Source of the DNA: JALORV01 sp963724365
Lineage (GTDB): Bacteria; Pseudomonadota; Gammaproteobacteria; Burkholderiales; Burkholderiaceae_F
Reading direction: 5' to 3'
DNA length: 64,000 bases
NCBI GenBank assembly: GCA_963724365.1
Contig: CAVRUR010000001.1
Location: forward strand, 248,001 to 312,000
Shown: piece after piece, positions 35,663 through 43,862 of the stretch
Layout: every line of letters starts with the position of its first letter
How positions within the stretch are numbered: position 1 is the stretch's first letter
Program-made: the position numbers and the translations under genes
The notes under the pieces: model-generated
The model's database searches: none
What the model was told of the DNA's origin: nothing
The model's input: the letters and a program-made list of their open reading frames with translations, nothing else

Positions 35663-35702
35663 GAACCCGGTGGGGTTCACACTAATCTCGCCCGGCGGCG
35701 AG
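35663..35702. terminator. Two small hairpins between convergent genes
   Basis: GAACCC-GGTG-GGGTTC (35663-35678) and CTCGCC-CGGC-GGCGAG (35687-35702) are perfect 6-bp stems in the gap between the ABC transporter stop and the convergent TPR-like gene. No T-tract follows either. They may end transcription in both directions, but this is weak evidence. Confidence 0.3.
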
Positions 35703-35713
35703 TCGCGCACCGG

Positions 35714-36592
35714 CTAGTCCATGGCATTTAGTTCCGCTAGGTCAGCTCCGCACCATTGGCGCTCCTCGCTGGAGACTTGTTCGAGCTGGCGCATTGCTTC
35801 GGCGCGATTGGCGTCACTTGCTTCTCGATCCCCGGCGCTCCGCTGCGCCAGCGCAAGGACGGCAAAGCCGAAGAATTGCTCGAATGCAGGCGCCGCGTTC
35901 CTGCGGCAGACCGCAATGCAGCGCTGGGCGCTGGCCGCGGCGTCCCGAGCCTTTCCTGCTTGCAGCTGGCTGCGCGCAAGTCGGTACTCGGCCCGTTCTA
36001 CTTCGAGCCAGGTGCCGGCCAGCTTCCAGTACTTCAGGCCAGCCTCTGCGGCCACCAGCATGGCCGCAGTTTGCAAAGGGTCGCGCTCGGGCTTGCCTTC
36101 GAGCACTGCGGCCATGTTGTTGCCTGCCACAGCCAGTGTGCGATTCGCTGCCGAGCCCTCCGGCAACCCAGGCTCAGCCAGCTGCAGCGCACGCTCGAGC
36201 GCGGCTATCGCAGGCCGCAACTCGTCGCGAGCCGCGAGGGCCGACGCAGCTGTGGCCAAGGATGACACCCGAGCCTCGAGAGGCAGCGCATCGAGCGCAG
36301 TTGTATCGCCGGAGGCAAATCGCATGGTCGCCACCGCCTGGTCAATCGTCGCCGTTACGTTTGGGCTCGCGTCAAACGCGGGCAAGGTGCGTAGCCGATC
36401 CAGCAGTTCCACCGCCCCTTGCCACTGGCCCAGGTGTTCTCCATAGACATGCGTCAGGAGCCGCACGTATGGCGCAAAGTCCTCGCGTGCCTGGATCAAG
36501 CCGATCGAGTCCGACAGCCGTCCGGCGACCTCTTGCGGATGATCGCCATGGTCGGTCCACGCGACCTTCAGAAACACATCAATGGTGGTCAT
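35714..36592 (-). CDS. TPR-like hypothetical protein, 292 residues
   Basis: The ATG at 36592 starts MTTIDVFLKVAWTDHGDHPQEVAGRL. The rest is a series of helix pairs rich in Ala and Leu (AIAALERALQLAEPGLPEGS, AAMLVAAEAGLKYWKLAGTWLEVERAEYRLARSQLQAGKARDA) that look like degenerate tetratricopeptide repeats. There is no signal peptide or membrane span. I do not recognise a specific family. The extra 39 codons upstream in the frame lack conservation and are rich in Pro/Arg/Cys, so the shorter start was taken. Confidence 0.65.
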   Translation of the reverse strand: MTTIDVFLKVAWTDHGDHPQEVAGRLSDSIGLIQAREDFAPYVRLLTHVYGEHLGQWQGAVELLDRLRTLPAFDASPNVTATIDQAVATMRFASGDTTALDALPLEARVSSLATAASALAARDELRPAIAALERALQLAEPGLPEGSAANRTLAVAGNNMAAVLEGKPERDPLQTAAMLVAAEAGLKYWKLAGTWLEVERAEYRLARSQLQAGKARDAAASAQRCIAVCRRNAAPAFEQFFGFAVLALAQRSAGDREASDANRAEAMRQLEQVSSEERQWCGADLAELNAMD

Positions 36593-36782
36593 GTCTGTCT
36601 GATGTCGGAGAGGTGCATTTGGCGGAGATTCTGCGTCCCGTCCAAGTTGGCCGCAAGCGGCCGGGCGGTTCAAGGAGAGGCGTGCAAGCTTCGAGCATAG
36701 AGCTGGCATAGGCCCAGTTCATCCATGTACCTGCGTTCCAGAACCATCCCGGCCGGCGCAGAATATTCACGTACAAATGTGA

Positions 36783-36811
36783 TTGATCGGCAGCGCGGCC
36801 AGCCGTAGCAT
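36783..36811 (+). promoter_or_regulatory. Putative promoter of a small transcription unit
   Basis: TTGATC (36783-36788) and TAGCAT (36806-36811) are spaced by exactly 17 bases, four of six matches each to the consensus boxes. A transcript would begin near 36818 and would start with a small hairpin (CCGGC-AATTTC-GCCGG). I see nothing coding in the preceding stretch 36593-36782. Confidence 0.4.
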
Positions 36812-36853
36812 TTGGACACCGGCAATTTCGCCGGCAAAGGTGAAAGTTCAGAG

Positions 36854-37018
36854 ATGAGCGACGCTATCGGCACACTCAAGTCCAGAAAGCGACCCCAGTT
36901 CGCTTTTGTGGACACGTGTCGGCAGGCTGAAATGCCTGTCGAGACCGCGTCGCTGGCCGGCGCGCGGACTAGCCTTTCCATGCAGGCCCATGATCCGGGC
37001 GGAGGTCCAGGCAGTTAG
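36854..37018 (+). CDS. Small ORF of 54 codons between a promoter and a terminator
   Basis: An ATG at 36854 opens a 54-residue frame (MSDAIGTLKSRKRPQFAFVD and onward) ending in HDPGGGPGS. It has no membrane span or known motif. An AAAGGTGAAAG stretch 10-18 bases upstream could be a ribosome-binding site. The frame lies between a plausible promoter (36783-36811) and a clear intrinsic terminator (37039-37072), so a transcript of about 250 bases is likely whether or not this peptide is made. It could instead be a small RNA or a leader of the next gene. Confidence 0.3.
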   Translation: MSDAIGTLKSRKRPQFAFVDTCRQAEMPVETASLAGARTSLSMQAHDPGGGPGS

Positions 37019-37038
37019 CTGGACTAGGCTGCATCCAG

Positions 37039-37072
37039 AGCCCGGATCGCGTCGAACGCCTCCGGGCTTTTT
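37039..37072 (+). terminator. Intrinsic terminator
   Basis: AGCCCGGA and TCCGGGCT pair as an 8-bp stem around a 14-base loop and are followed at once by a run of five T (the first being the stem's last base) and TTGTT. This is the best rho-independent terminator in the window. It lies 31 bases before the start of the small membrane protein gene, so it could also act as an attenuator for that gene. Confidence 0.7.
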
Positions 37073-37102
37073 GTTGGCTGCAGCCACCCGCAGGAGAGTG
37101 TC

Positions 37103-37309
37103 ATGAAACGCAAGCATGAGGCGAAGAACGACTTCTTCTATGCCTTCGTGATGTTCGCGATGTTCGCGGTGGTGGTCTTCAATGTCGCCGCGGAGTTTTA
37201 CCATCGCTATCCCGAAGCATATTTCGTGGACTTCAACGAGGCCGTTGAGCCTCGTGTGATGGCCGCGGACGCCGACGCGCATGCCGTTGTGGCAATGCGC
37301 GCGGCCTAG
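37103..37309 (+). CDS. Small single-span membrane protein, 68 residues
   Basis: The ATG at 37103 has a strong AGGAGA site eight bases upstream. A basic N-terminus (MKRKHEAKND) precedes one hydrophobic span, FFYAFVMFAMFAVVVFNVAA, and a soluble tail with tyrosines and acidic residues. The layout fits a small inner-membrane protein with its N-terminus inside. I do not recognise a family. A terminator hairpin lies between it and the upstream small unit, and an inverted repeat follows its stop. Confidence 0.6.
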   Translation: MKRKHEAKNDFFYAFVMFAMFAVVVFNVAAEFYHRYPEAYFVDFNEAVEPRVMAADADAHAVVAMRAA

Positions 37310-37332
37310 GGGTCGAGAATGAAACCGGCAGC

Positions 37333-37369
37333 TCCGACCGGCTGTGCGATGTCTGCATGGCCGGTCGGA
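37333..37369. terminator. Long inverted repeat after the small membrane protein gene
   Basis: TCCGACCGGC (37333-37342) and GCCGGTCGGA (37360-37369) form a perfect 10-bp stem with a 17-base loop, 24 bases after the stop of the 68-residue protein. There is no T-tract. It may be a terminator or a binding site; the stem is long enough to be unlikely by chance in so short a gap. Confidence 0.4.
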
Positions 37370-37518
37370 CTACGGCCCGAACGCTTCGTCTGCTTCGAAT
37401 CGCAAAGGAAGACAGCCCCCGAGGTCCTCTCGTGGCTGCACATTGACTCGTGGGCTTGTTGGCCCCGACGATAATCGTCCCGGTACTTCCGGCGCCCACG
37501 GCCGCCAGTCCAACGCAC

Positions 37519-38152
37519 ATGCCACTCACGCCCGAAGAGCTTCAACTTGCCGCCAGACGCACGCTTGCGCACTACGACCAGAGTGCGAAGGCCTTCTGGG
37601 AAGGCACTCACGATCACGACGTGAGCCAGAACATCAACGCGTTGCTGCGGTACATCGAGGCGAAACCCCCGTTCGAGTTGCTCGACTTCGGTTGCGGGCC
37701 CGGGCGAGATCTCAAGACGTTTACAGCGCTCGGTCATCGCGCGAGCGGCCTCGAAGGATCGGCGCAGCTGGCAGCGATGGCGCGTGCCCACAGCGGATGC
37801 AATGTGCTCGAGCAGAACTTCCTTGCGCTCGAGTTGCCTCGCGATCACTTCGACGGTGTGTTCGCCAACGCAGCACTGTTCCACATTCCCAGCCAGGCGC
37901 TGCCGGACGTCCTGCGTGAATTGCACAAGGCACTGAAGCCGAACGGCGTCTCTGTTCAGCTCGAATCCACGCGGCGACGGCCAGGAGGGCTGGAATGGCG
38001 AACGCTATGGAGTGTTCCATGACTGGGAACGTTGGCGCGGCTACATGACTGCCGCCGGATTCGCCGAACTGACTCACTACTACCGACCGGCCGGCCTGCC
38101 GCGGCAGCAACAGCCCTGGCTGGCCAGTGTGTGGCGCAAGCCGGTCCCCTGA
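37519..38152 (+). pseudogene. SAM-dependent methyltransferase, split by a +1 frameshift
   Basis: The first frame, from ATG 37519, contains YDQSAKAFWEGTHDHDVSQNI, the SAM motif LLDFGCGPGRDLKTF and LHKALKPNGV. It then fails. One base later the reading resumes as LFSSNPRGDGQEGWNGERYGVFHDWERW and ends PWLASVWRKPVP at 38152. Removing one base near 37951 gives a 210-residue class I methyltransferase with the usual LKPNGVLFSSNPRG motif. As written, frame one stops at 38022 with a scrambled C-terminus. The substrate is unknown. Confidence 0.8.
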
Positions 38153-38312
38153 ACGACAGGCCGATCGACAGCCCGGATCCGGCTTCACCCTGAACTCTTC
38201 GCAGCGGCTGCATCACGGCTCAGGCGACACCTCCGGACGCCGCAGCGATGGGGCGGACAAAGATCGCGGTTGACCGCGCGCATGCGGGCGACTCGGCCTG
38301 GCCTTGCCAGGT

Positions 38313-40433
38313 TCAACGTGGACCGAGTTGCCGCCAGAGAAAGCTGAAGGTCTGCGCCCACATGCGAGCGGCCTGTGCGTTGTTCGCGGCCGCGCCGTGC
38401 CCACCTTCGATGTTCTCGAAGTACAGGACGTCATGACCCTGTTCGAGCATGCGCGCCGTCATCTTGCGGGCATGTCCGGGATGGACGCGGTCGTCGCGCG
38501 TGGATGTCACGATGAAAATGCGCGGGTACTTCGCACCCTTGCTCACGTTCTGATAGGGCGAGTACTTCGCGATGAATGCGCGATCGGCAGGCCGGTCCGG
38601 GTCGCCATACTCGGCCATCCACGAGGCGCCGGCCAGCAGCTTGTGATAACGCAGCATGTCGATCAGTGGCACCTGCGAAACGACGGCGCCAAAGAGCTCC
38701 GGCCGCTGCACCATGGTCGCCGTGACCAGCAGCCCGCCCTGGCTGCCGCCCATGATGCCGAGGTGCGGCGGCGAAGTGATGCCGCGCCTGATCAGGTCTT
38801 CGGCGACGGCCGCCATGTCGTCCCAGGTGCGCTGCTTGTTCTCCCGCTGCGCGGCACGATGCCAGTCAGGCCCGAATTCACCTCCGCCGCGCAGGTTCGC
38901 CAGCGCCAGCACACCGCCAGGCTCGAGCCAGCCCTTGCCGAACACACCCGAGTACCACGGCAGCTGTGCATTCTGGAAGCCGCCGTAGCCGTAGAGCAAC
39001 GTCGGATTGCGGCCGTCGAGCTTCAGGTCGGCGCGCATCGCGATGAAGTAAGGGATGCGCGTGCCGTCCTTGCTGACCGTTTCATACTGCTGCGTGACGA
39101 TCCCGCTGCCATCGAAAAAACGTGGCAACGACTTCAGTGCGGTCGCGTCCGCAGCACCGACACGCCGCTCGAAAAGCGTGGTCGGCGTCGTGAAATCCTG
39201 ATGGGTCAGCAGGTAGTCGTCGCTGTCCCAGTAAGTGGTCAAGTGGCCGATCTGCCCCTGCTCGGGCAGAGTCACTCGCCGACGTTCCCACTGCTTGCCA
39301 TCGTGCTGCAGTTCCCACAGGCGAGGACGCACATTGTCGAGTTCACTCACCAGCACTGCATTGCGCGTGACCTCCACATCCTCGATCGAACTACGGGCCG
39401 TCGGCGCATAGAGCAGGTCGAATCCGCGCCCCCCTTTCATGAAGTCTTCGAAGCGGATCGCCAGCAGGGCGCCGCCCGGCCAGACCTTTGCACCGGTCGT
39501 CCACGGCGTGCGCGTGCGCACCAGCAACCAGTCCTTGAAGGGAATGACCGTGGCGTCGGCCGGTACCTCGACGCGCACCAGCTTGCCGTCGCGTTCGACG
39601 TAGCGCTCGGTGTTCCAGAACTCGATGTCGCGGGTGACCCAGTCGCGCCGCCGACCCGACTCGCGTTCCGAACGGGCCTCGACGCCCACGTCGGTTTCCT
39701 TGCCCTCAAAGACCGTGCGGGCCGCCGCCAGCGGTGTACCGCGCTTCCACTCCTTGACGATGCGCGGATAGCCCGAAGTGGTCATCGAGCCGGGGCCGAA
39801 GTCGGTGGCGACCCAGACCGTGTCGATGTCCTTCCATGTGAGTTCCTGCTTGGCCTCGACCGGCAGGTTGAAGCCATCGCCCACGAAGCGCTTGTCCTGC
39901 AGATCGAACTCGCGCACGACGGTGGCGTCGGCACCACCGCGCGACAGTGCGACCAGGCAGCGCCGATAGGGCTCGCCCGGCCTGTCAGGACGCAGGCATT
40001 CGGCTCCTTTCCAGACCCAGTTCTCCTTGTCGGCCGCTGCCACGGCGTCCAGATCGATGACCACCTCCCACGCGGGCTGAGGCTTGCGATAGTCGGCGAG
40101 CGTCGTGCGGCGCCAGAGTCCGCGCGGGTTAGCCGCGTCGCGCCAGAAGTTGTAGACGTGCTCGCTCATGCGAGTCACGTACGGGATCCGCTCCTGCGAG
40201 TTGAGTATGGTGAGCAGGTTGGCGCGCAGCGGCTCGTAGCGCGGATCGGCGGCGAACTCCTTCTCGGCCAAGGCGTTGCGCGAGCGCACCCAGCCGAGCG
40301 CCGTTTCGCCGCCCACGTCTTCGAGCCAGAGATAGGGGTCGTCCGCGCTCGCTACAGCCGATCCCTGCGCGAGCACCGCGGCGCCTGAACATGTCAGGAC
40401 CAGCAGCAGAAGCAGGCGTCGTATGACTCGCAT
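38313..40433 (-). CDS. S9 family prolyl oligopeptidase-like peptidase, exported
   Basis: The 706-residue product has a signal peptide (RRLLLLLVLTCSGAAVLAQ). The propeller domain starts with DDPYLWLEDVGGETALGWV. A catalytic domain follows with GIMGGSQGGLLV (Ser near residue 566), DDRVHPGHARKM (Asp) and IEGGHGAA (His near residue 680). It belongs to the prolyl oligopeptidase group and should act on short peptides in the periplasm. It is the second exported S9 enzyme in the window and differs clearly from the one at 29635-31827. The start at 40433 was chosen because it gives the signal peptide. Confidence 0.92.
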   Translation of the reverse strand: MRVIRRLLLLLVLTCSGAAVLAQGSAVASADDPYLWLEDVGGETALGWVRSRNALAEKEFAADPRYEPLRANLLTILNSQERIPYVTRMSEHVYNFWRDAANPRGLWRRTTLADYRKPQPAWEVVIDLDAVAAADKENWVWKGAECLRPDRPGEPYRRCLVALSRGGADATVVREFDLQDKRFVGDGFNLPVEAKQELTWKDIDTVWVATDFGPGSMTTSGYPRIVKEWKRGTPLAAARTVFEGKETDVGVEARSERESGRRRDWVTRDIEFWNTERYVERDGKLVRVEVPADATVIPFKDWLLVRTRTPWTTGAKVWPGGALLAIRFEDFMKGGRGFDLLYAPTARSSIEDVEVTRNAVLVSELDNVRPRLWELQHDGKQWERRRVTLPEQGQIGHLTTYWDSDDYLLTHQDFTTPTTLFERRVGAADATALKSLPRFFDGSGIVTQQYETVSKDGTRIPYFIAMRADLKLDGRNPTLLYGYGGFQNAQLPWYSGVFGKGWLEPGGVLALANLRGGGEFGPDWHRAAQRENKQRTWDDMAAVAEDLIRRGITSPPHLGIMGGSQGGLLVTATMVQRPELFGAVVSQVPLIDMLRYHKLLAGASWMAEYGDPDRPADRAFIAKYSPYQNVSKGAKYPRIFIVTSTRDDRVHPGHARKMTARMLEQGHDVLYFENIEGGHGAAANNAQAARMWAQTFSFLWRQLGPR

Positions 40434-40513
40434 CTTCAACTCTCCGGGGCCGATTCGACGGGAGTCGCCGTGAGTCCCGGTGCGAATCGCCGCCATTGGC
40501 TGTATCGAGGCCA

Positions 40514-40762
40514 TCATCGATAGAAGACCTCAACCTTGCCCTTCAGTGTGATCAACAGCGGCTGACCCCTGCGATCCAGCGTCTTGCCCGCGGGCACCTT
40601 CACCCAACCCTCGCTGATGCAATACTCCTCGACGTCCGAACGTTCAGTTTCATTGAAGCGAACACCGATATCGTGTTCGAGCACGGCGGCGACATGGAAA
40701 GGGCTGCGCGGGTTGACCGAAAGGCGATCGGGCAGCGGCGGCACGCCGGAAGGTTCGTTCAT
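40514..40762 (-). CDS. DUF3297 family protein
   Basis: The 82-residue protein has LPDRLSVNPRSPFH, IGVRFNETERSDVEEYCISEGWVKVPAGKTLDRRGQPL and a C-terminal LKGKVEVFY, the full DUF3297 pattern at its usual length. The function is unknown. It lies upstream of the S9 peptidase on the same strand with an 80-base gap. Confidence 0.88.
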   Translation of the reverse strand: MNEPSGVPPLPDRLSVNPRSPFHVAAVLEHDIGVRFNETERSDVEEYCISEGWVKVPAGKTLDRRGQPLLITLKGKVEVFYR

Positions 40763-40878
40763 CGGGTTGTTCCTGTGATTTGCTTGTACGAGTCACCCGG
40801 GCGCTCCAAAGCGCCGTTGCGTAGGCCATGTGCATTCGTCCACGAAGTCCGAGTACGAACGCGCCGGCGTGCAGTTCT

Positions 40879-42192
40879 TCAGCGTCCGAGGATGCCGCGC
40901 AGGATGTTGACCGGGTCGGGCAATTTGTCTTCTTCCTTCTTTTCAGCCGCTGGCGGCGCCGTGCCTTGCGACTGGCCCTGCGGCTGCGCCTGTCGGCCGG
41001 AGCCGCGCTGCATGCTGCCCATGTCCATACCGAGGAAGGCGTTGGCCACGCTTTTCACGCGCAGCTTCACGGCCCATTGCGGTTCCCATGCGATCTTCGG
41101 ATCAGTCGGGCGCGGCGGGTGGACCAGATTGAGTTCAGAGCCGTAGGCGATCATGCGCAGCATCGCGCCGCCGCCCTCTCCAAAGATGCCCTTGGGCACC
41201 GTGCAACGCGTGACACTCGGCTCGAGCAGCACCTTTTCCTTCAGCCAGCGATCGACCGACGGGTTGGTCTGGTAGTCGATCAGCCCCATGCCGAGTTCGG
41301 GCACTTCGCTCGATGTCCAGAACACCATCTCCATTTCCGAGCCGCCCTTCGCACCCATCGCGGCGATGAAATAGGCGCGCGCCGTCGGTAGCGCAGCCCA
41401 CTCGAGCTGTGTAGCACCGCCCACATCACCCTGCTTCAGTTCAACCGCGGGCATCAGGTCCTGCTGGGCGCCGATTGCAAACTTGAATCCTTCCGGCACG
41501 CCCTGGCCGCTGAAGGTGTGCTCACCCACCAGCGACGCATTGGCCGGCACCATGCGCGAATCGATCTCGTTCGGCCACAGCGGGCGGCCGGCCGCGCTGT
41601 GCGCGCCGCGCTGGGTGGCGCGGCGCGAGGTGAAGAACTTGCCGTATTCATCCGGGCGCGCGGTTGCCATGTCGAGCACGCGCGGCTGTCCGGCCCGCAC
41701 CGTGTCCCCGCAACCCCAGTACAGGTACATCTTGCCCTTAGGACGCTCGTACTCGTGCTCGACCACCGTGTCGTCGCCCGGAGTCGGCGGCGATCCCTTC
41801 TCGACCTTCGGTGAGACCAGCTTCAACGTCGGCGCGAGCTGCGTGCCCGCCGGCACGGCCTGCGCCGCCTCGGCCAGGCTCGGATTGCGGCTGGTGTAGA
41901 GCGTCACGTCGACCCAGCGGCCGGCCGAGCCGGTCTGCGTCATGCCGAACGTGTTCTTCCCGCCCTGTCCGCCGCCGAACATGCTGCCCATCATCGACGA
42001 CATCGGGCTTCCTCCGCCGGCACCCATCGAAGGCATGCCCATGCCGGCAAAGGTGGCCACATCGATCCAGGCCTGCGAGACCGGCGGCTTGACCACCTGG
42101 GTGGGTCCCTTGCCGGCCTGCGCGCAGGTAACGCCGGTGGCGAAAATCGCCGCAAGTCCGAGGGCAATTCGTGTCAGTGCAGCCGTCTTCAT
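40879..42192 (-). CDS. Exported hypothetical protein, 437 residues
   Basis: The product has a clear signal peptide (RIALGLAAIFATGVTCAQA). It is followed by a Gly/Met-rich segment around residues 48-75 (GMGMPSMGAGGGSPMSSMMG), a large mostly beta-looking body with DDTVVEHEYERPKGKMYLYWGCGDTVRAGQPRVLD and FTSRRATQRG, and a Gln/Pro/Lys-rich tail. The Gly/Met stretch could be flexible or metal-binding. Similar proteins occur in betaproteobacterial and Xanthomonas-type genomes as uncharacterised exported proteins. I cannot assign a function. The start at 42192 gives the signal peptide. Confidence 0.75.
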   Translation of the reverse strand: MKTAALTRIALGLAAIFATGVTCAQAGKGPTQVVKPPVSQAWIDVATFAGMGMPSMGAGGGSPMSSMMGSMFGGGQGGKNTFGMTQTGSAGRWVDVTLYTSRNPSLAEAAQAVPAGTQLAPTLKLVSPKVEKGSPPTPGDDTVVEHEYERPKGKMYLYWGCGDTVRAGQPRVLDMATARPDEYGKFFTSRRATQRGAHSAAGRPLWPNEIDSRMVPANASLVGEHTFSGQGVPEGFKFAIGAQQDLMPAVELKQGDVGGATQLEWAALPTARAYFIAAMGAKGGSEMEMVFWTSSEVPELGMGLIDYQTNPSVDRWLKEKVLLEPSVTRCTVPKGIFGEGGGAMLRMIAYGSELNLVHPPRPTDPKIAWEPQWAVKLRVKSVANAFLGMDMGSMQRGSGRQAQPQGQSQGTAPPAAEKKEEDKLPDPVNILRGILGR

Positions 42193-42396
42193 TTGATTCC
42201 TCCCCACCAAAAGACCCTACCACCCGTGTCGACTCCCGGAGCGAGCATGACGCCAATCGGGACTTCGGCGCAACACCCGCCGCAAAAACGAGCGAACTTG
42301 GCGCTCGGTGGCGACCAGCCCTTCATTGACGCCCGTCAGGAAACCCAAGGGCGGCCTTCCTAGTCTGAAACGGTACCTGGATCTTCGGGACATCCG

Positions 42397-42861
42397 ATGA
42401 GAGCACCTTCACTGCTCGTACGTGACCTTGCCGTGCATACGCCGGTGACGGTTCAGGCCACTGAAACCATTACCGGCTGCGCCAGGCGGATGCACGCCGA
42501 GCACGTTGGGTGCCTGGTGGTGGTGGAGAACACGGACGGCATCGAATTCCCTATCGGGATGCTGAGCGACCGCGACATCGCCATCGAAGTCGTGGCCTTC
42601 GGTCTCGATCCGAAGGCATTGACCGCGGGAGACGTCATGAGCGGGAAACCCGCGGTCGTCGAAGAAGACGACGACCTGCTCGACGTGCTGGCACGCATGC
42701 GCGAGCGTGGCGCGCGCCGACTGCCGGTGACCCGCCCCGACGGAGCGCTGGTGGGCGTGATCGCACTCGACAACCTGCTCGAGGCGCTCGCCGAGCAACT
42801 CGACGGCATGGTCGGCGTGCTCAAGGCCCAACAGACGCGCGAACTGCGCACGCGGCCGTAG
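42397..42861 (+). CDS. CBS domain-containing protein
   Basis: The 154-residue protein consists of two CBS motifs forming one Bateman module: VHTPVTVQATETITGCARRMHAEHVGCLVVVE (residues 10-42) and MSGKPAVVEEDDDLLDVLARMRERGARRLPVTRPDGALVGVIALDNLLEAL (about 81-132). Such stand-alone modules usually bind adenosyl nucleotides and act as sensors. The target is unknown. It lies 9 bases before the PolX-like gene and is probably co-transcribed with it. Confidence 0.9.
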   Translation: MRAPSLLVRDLAVHTPVTVQATETITGCARRMHAEHVGCLVVVENTDGIEFPIGMLSDRDIAIEVVAFGLDPKALTAGDVMSGKPAVVEEDDDLLDVLARMRERGARRLPVTRPDGALVGVIALDNLLEALAEQLDGMVGVLKAQQTRELRTRP

Positions 42862-42870
42862 CCATCATCG

Positions 42871-43849
42871 ATGACTCCGGCGAGCGCAGTCGACAACTCC
42901 CGCATCGCCGCGGTGTTCGAGGAGGTCGCAGATCTGCTCGAAGTCCAGGGCGAGAATTCCTTTCGCGTCCGCGCCTATCGCAACGCCGCGCGGATGGTCG
43001 GTCAGCAGGCGCCCGGCTTCGCTGCGCGCGCGTCGCGCGGCGAAGCGCTCGGCAAGCTGTTTGGTATCGGCGCCGACCTCGACGCAAAGATCCACGAGAT
43101 CGCCCGCACCGGCACCTGCGAGCTGCTGCAGGAGCTACGCGGCACCCTACCGCGTGGCACATCATCGCTGCTGCACATCCCGGGCCTGGGTCCGAAACGC
43201 GTCCACGCGCTCGGCAAAGAACTAGGGGTCCACAGTCCGACCGATCTCGCGGGAGCGCTGAAAAGTGGCCGGCTGCGGGAACTGCGGGGCTTCGGTCCGA
43301 AGACCGAGCAGCACCTGCTCGAAGCGCTGGGCACGCATCGCGGAAAGAAACAGCGCGTGCCGCTGGCCGTCGCGCAGCGGCACGCAGATCCGTTGCTGGC
43401 GTACCTGAAGGCGGATCCTTCGGTGCGCGAGGCAGTCATTGCCGGAAGCCTGCGGCGCAAGCGTGACAGCGTCGGCGACATCGACGTGCTTGTCGTCAGC
43501 GACCACGGCAGCGCGGTCACCCGGCACTTCGTCGCCTACCCGGCGTTCCGTGAGGTTCTTGCCCGAGGCACAAAGCGCGCCAGCGCCGTGCCGGGGAGTG
43601 GCCTGCAGGTCGACCTGCGCATCGTGCCGGAGGCAAGCTTCGGCGCCGCGCTGCTCTACTTCACCGGCTCGAAGGCGTACAACATTGCACTGCGCCGGCG
43701 TGCGATCGCGCGCGGTCTGAAGCTCAATGAGTATGGGCTGTTCAGGGGTGAGCGCCGCGTCGCCGGCAACACCGAGGAATCGATCTACGCCGCGCTCAAG
43801 ATGCCCTGGGCTGACGCCAGAGCAACGCGAGATGGCGACCGCGGCATGA
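42871..43849 (+). pseudogene. PolX-like family X polymerase module without PHP domain; +1 frameshift near its end
   Basis: The N-terminal helical domain (FEEVADLLEVQGENSFRVRAYRNAAR) is followed by helix-hairpin-helix motifs (LLHIPGLGPKRVHALGKELG) and a Pol-beta nucleotidyltransferase site, GSLRRKRDSVGDIDVLV. Next come VDLRIVPEASFGAALLYFTGSKAYNIALRRRA and EYGLF. After IYAALKMPW the standard motif (P-P-E-L-R-E) is found one base later as LTPEQREMATAA, ending at 43849; one G of TGGG is surplus. As written, the frame ends at 43866 inside the next gene. Full PolX has a C-terminal PHP 3'-5' exonuclease domain, which is absent here in any frame, so repair synthesis without proofreading is inferred. 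Confidence 0.78.
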
Positions 43850-43862
43850 GGAGACCGACACG

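Noticed and set aside
36812..36900. Possible cyclic-di-GMP-type riboswitch (GGCAAA, GAAA and GACGC in order)
   Set aside because: The spacing and the conserved AAAGC after GACGC are missing, and no tetraloop-receptor partner is visible. Kept only as an unassigned leader or small RNA candidate.
38304..40388. A 694-codon open frame antisense to the second S9 peptidase
   Set aside because: The peptidase has a signal peptide and a full catalytic triad; the antisense frame is a codon-bias artefact.
21775..43849. Programmed +1 ribosomal frameshifting as the cause of the five split genes
   Set aside because: The sites share no slippery sequence, stop codon or downstream structure, and the families concerned are not known to use frameshifting. 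Sequence error or mutation is simpler.
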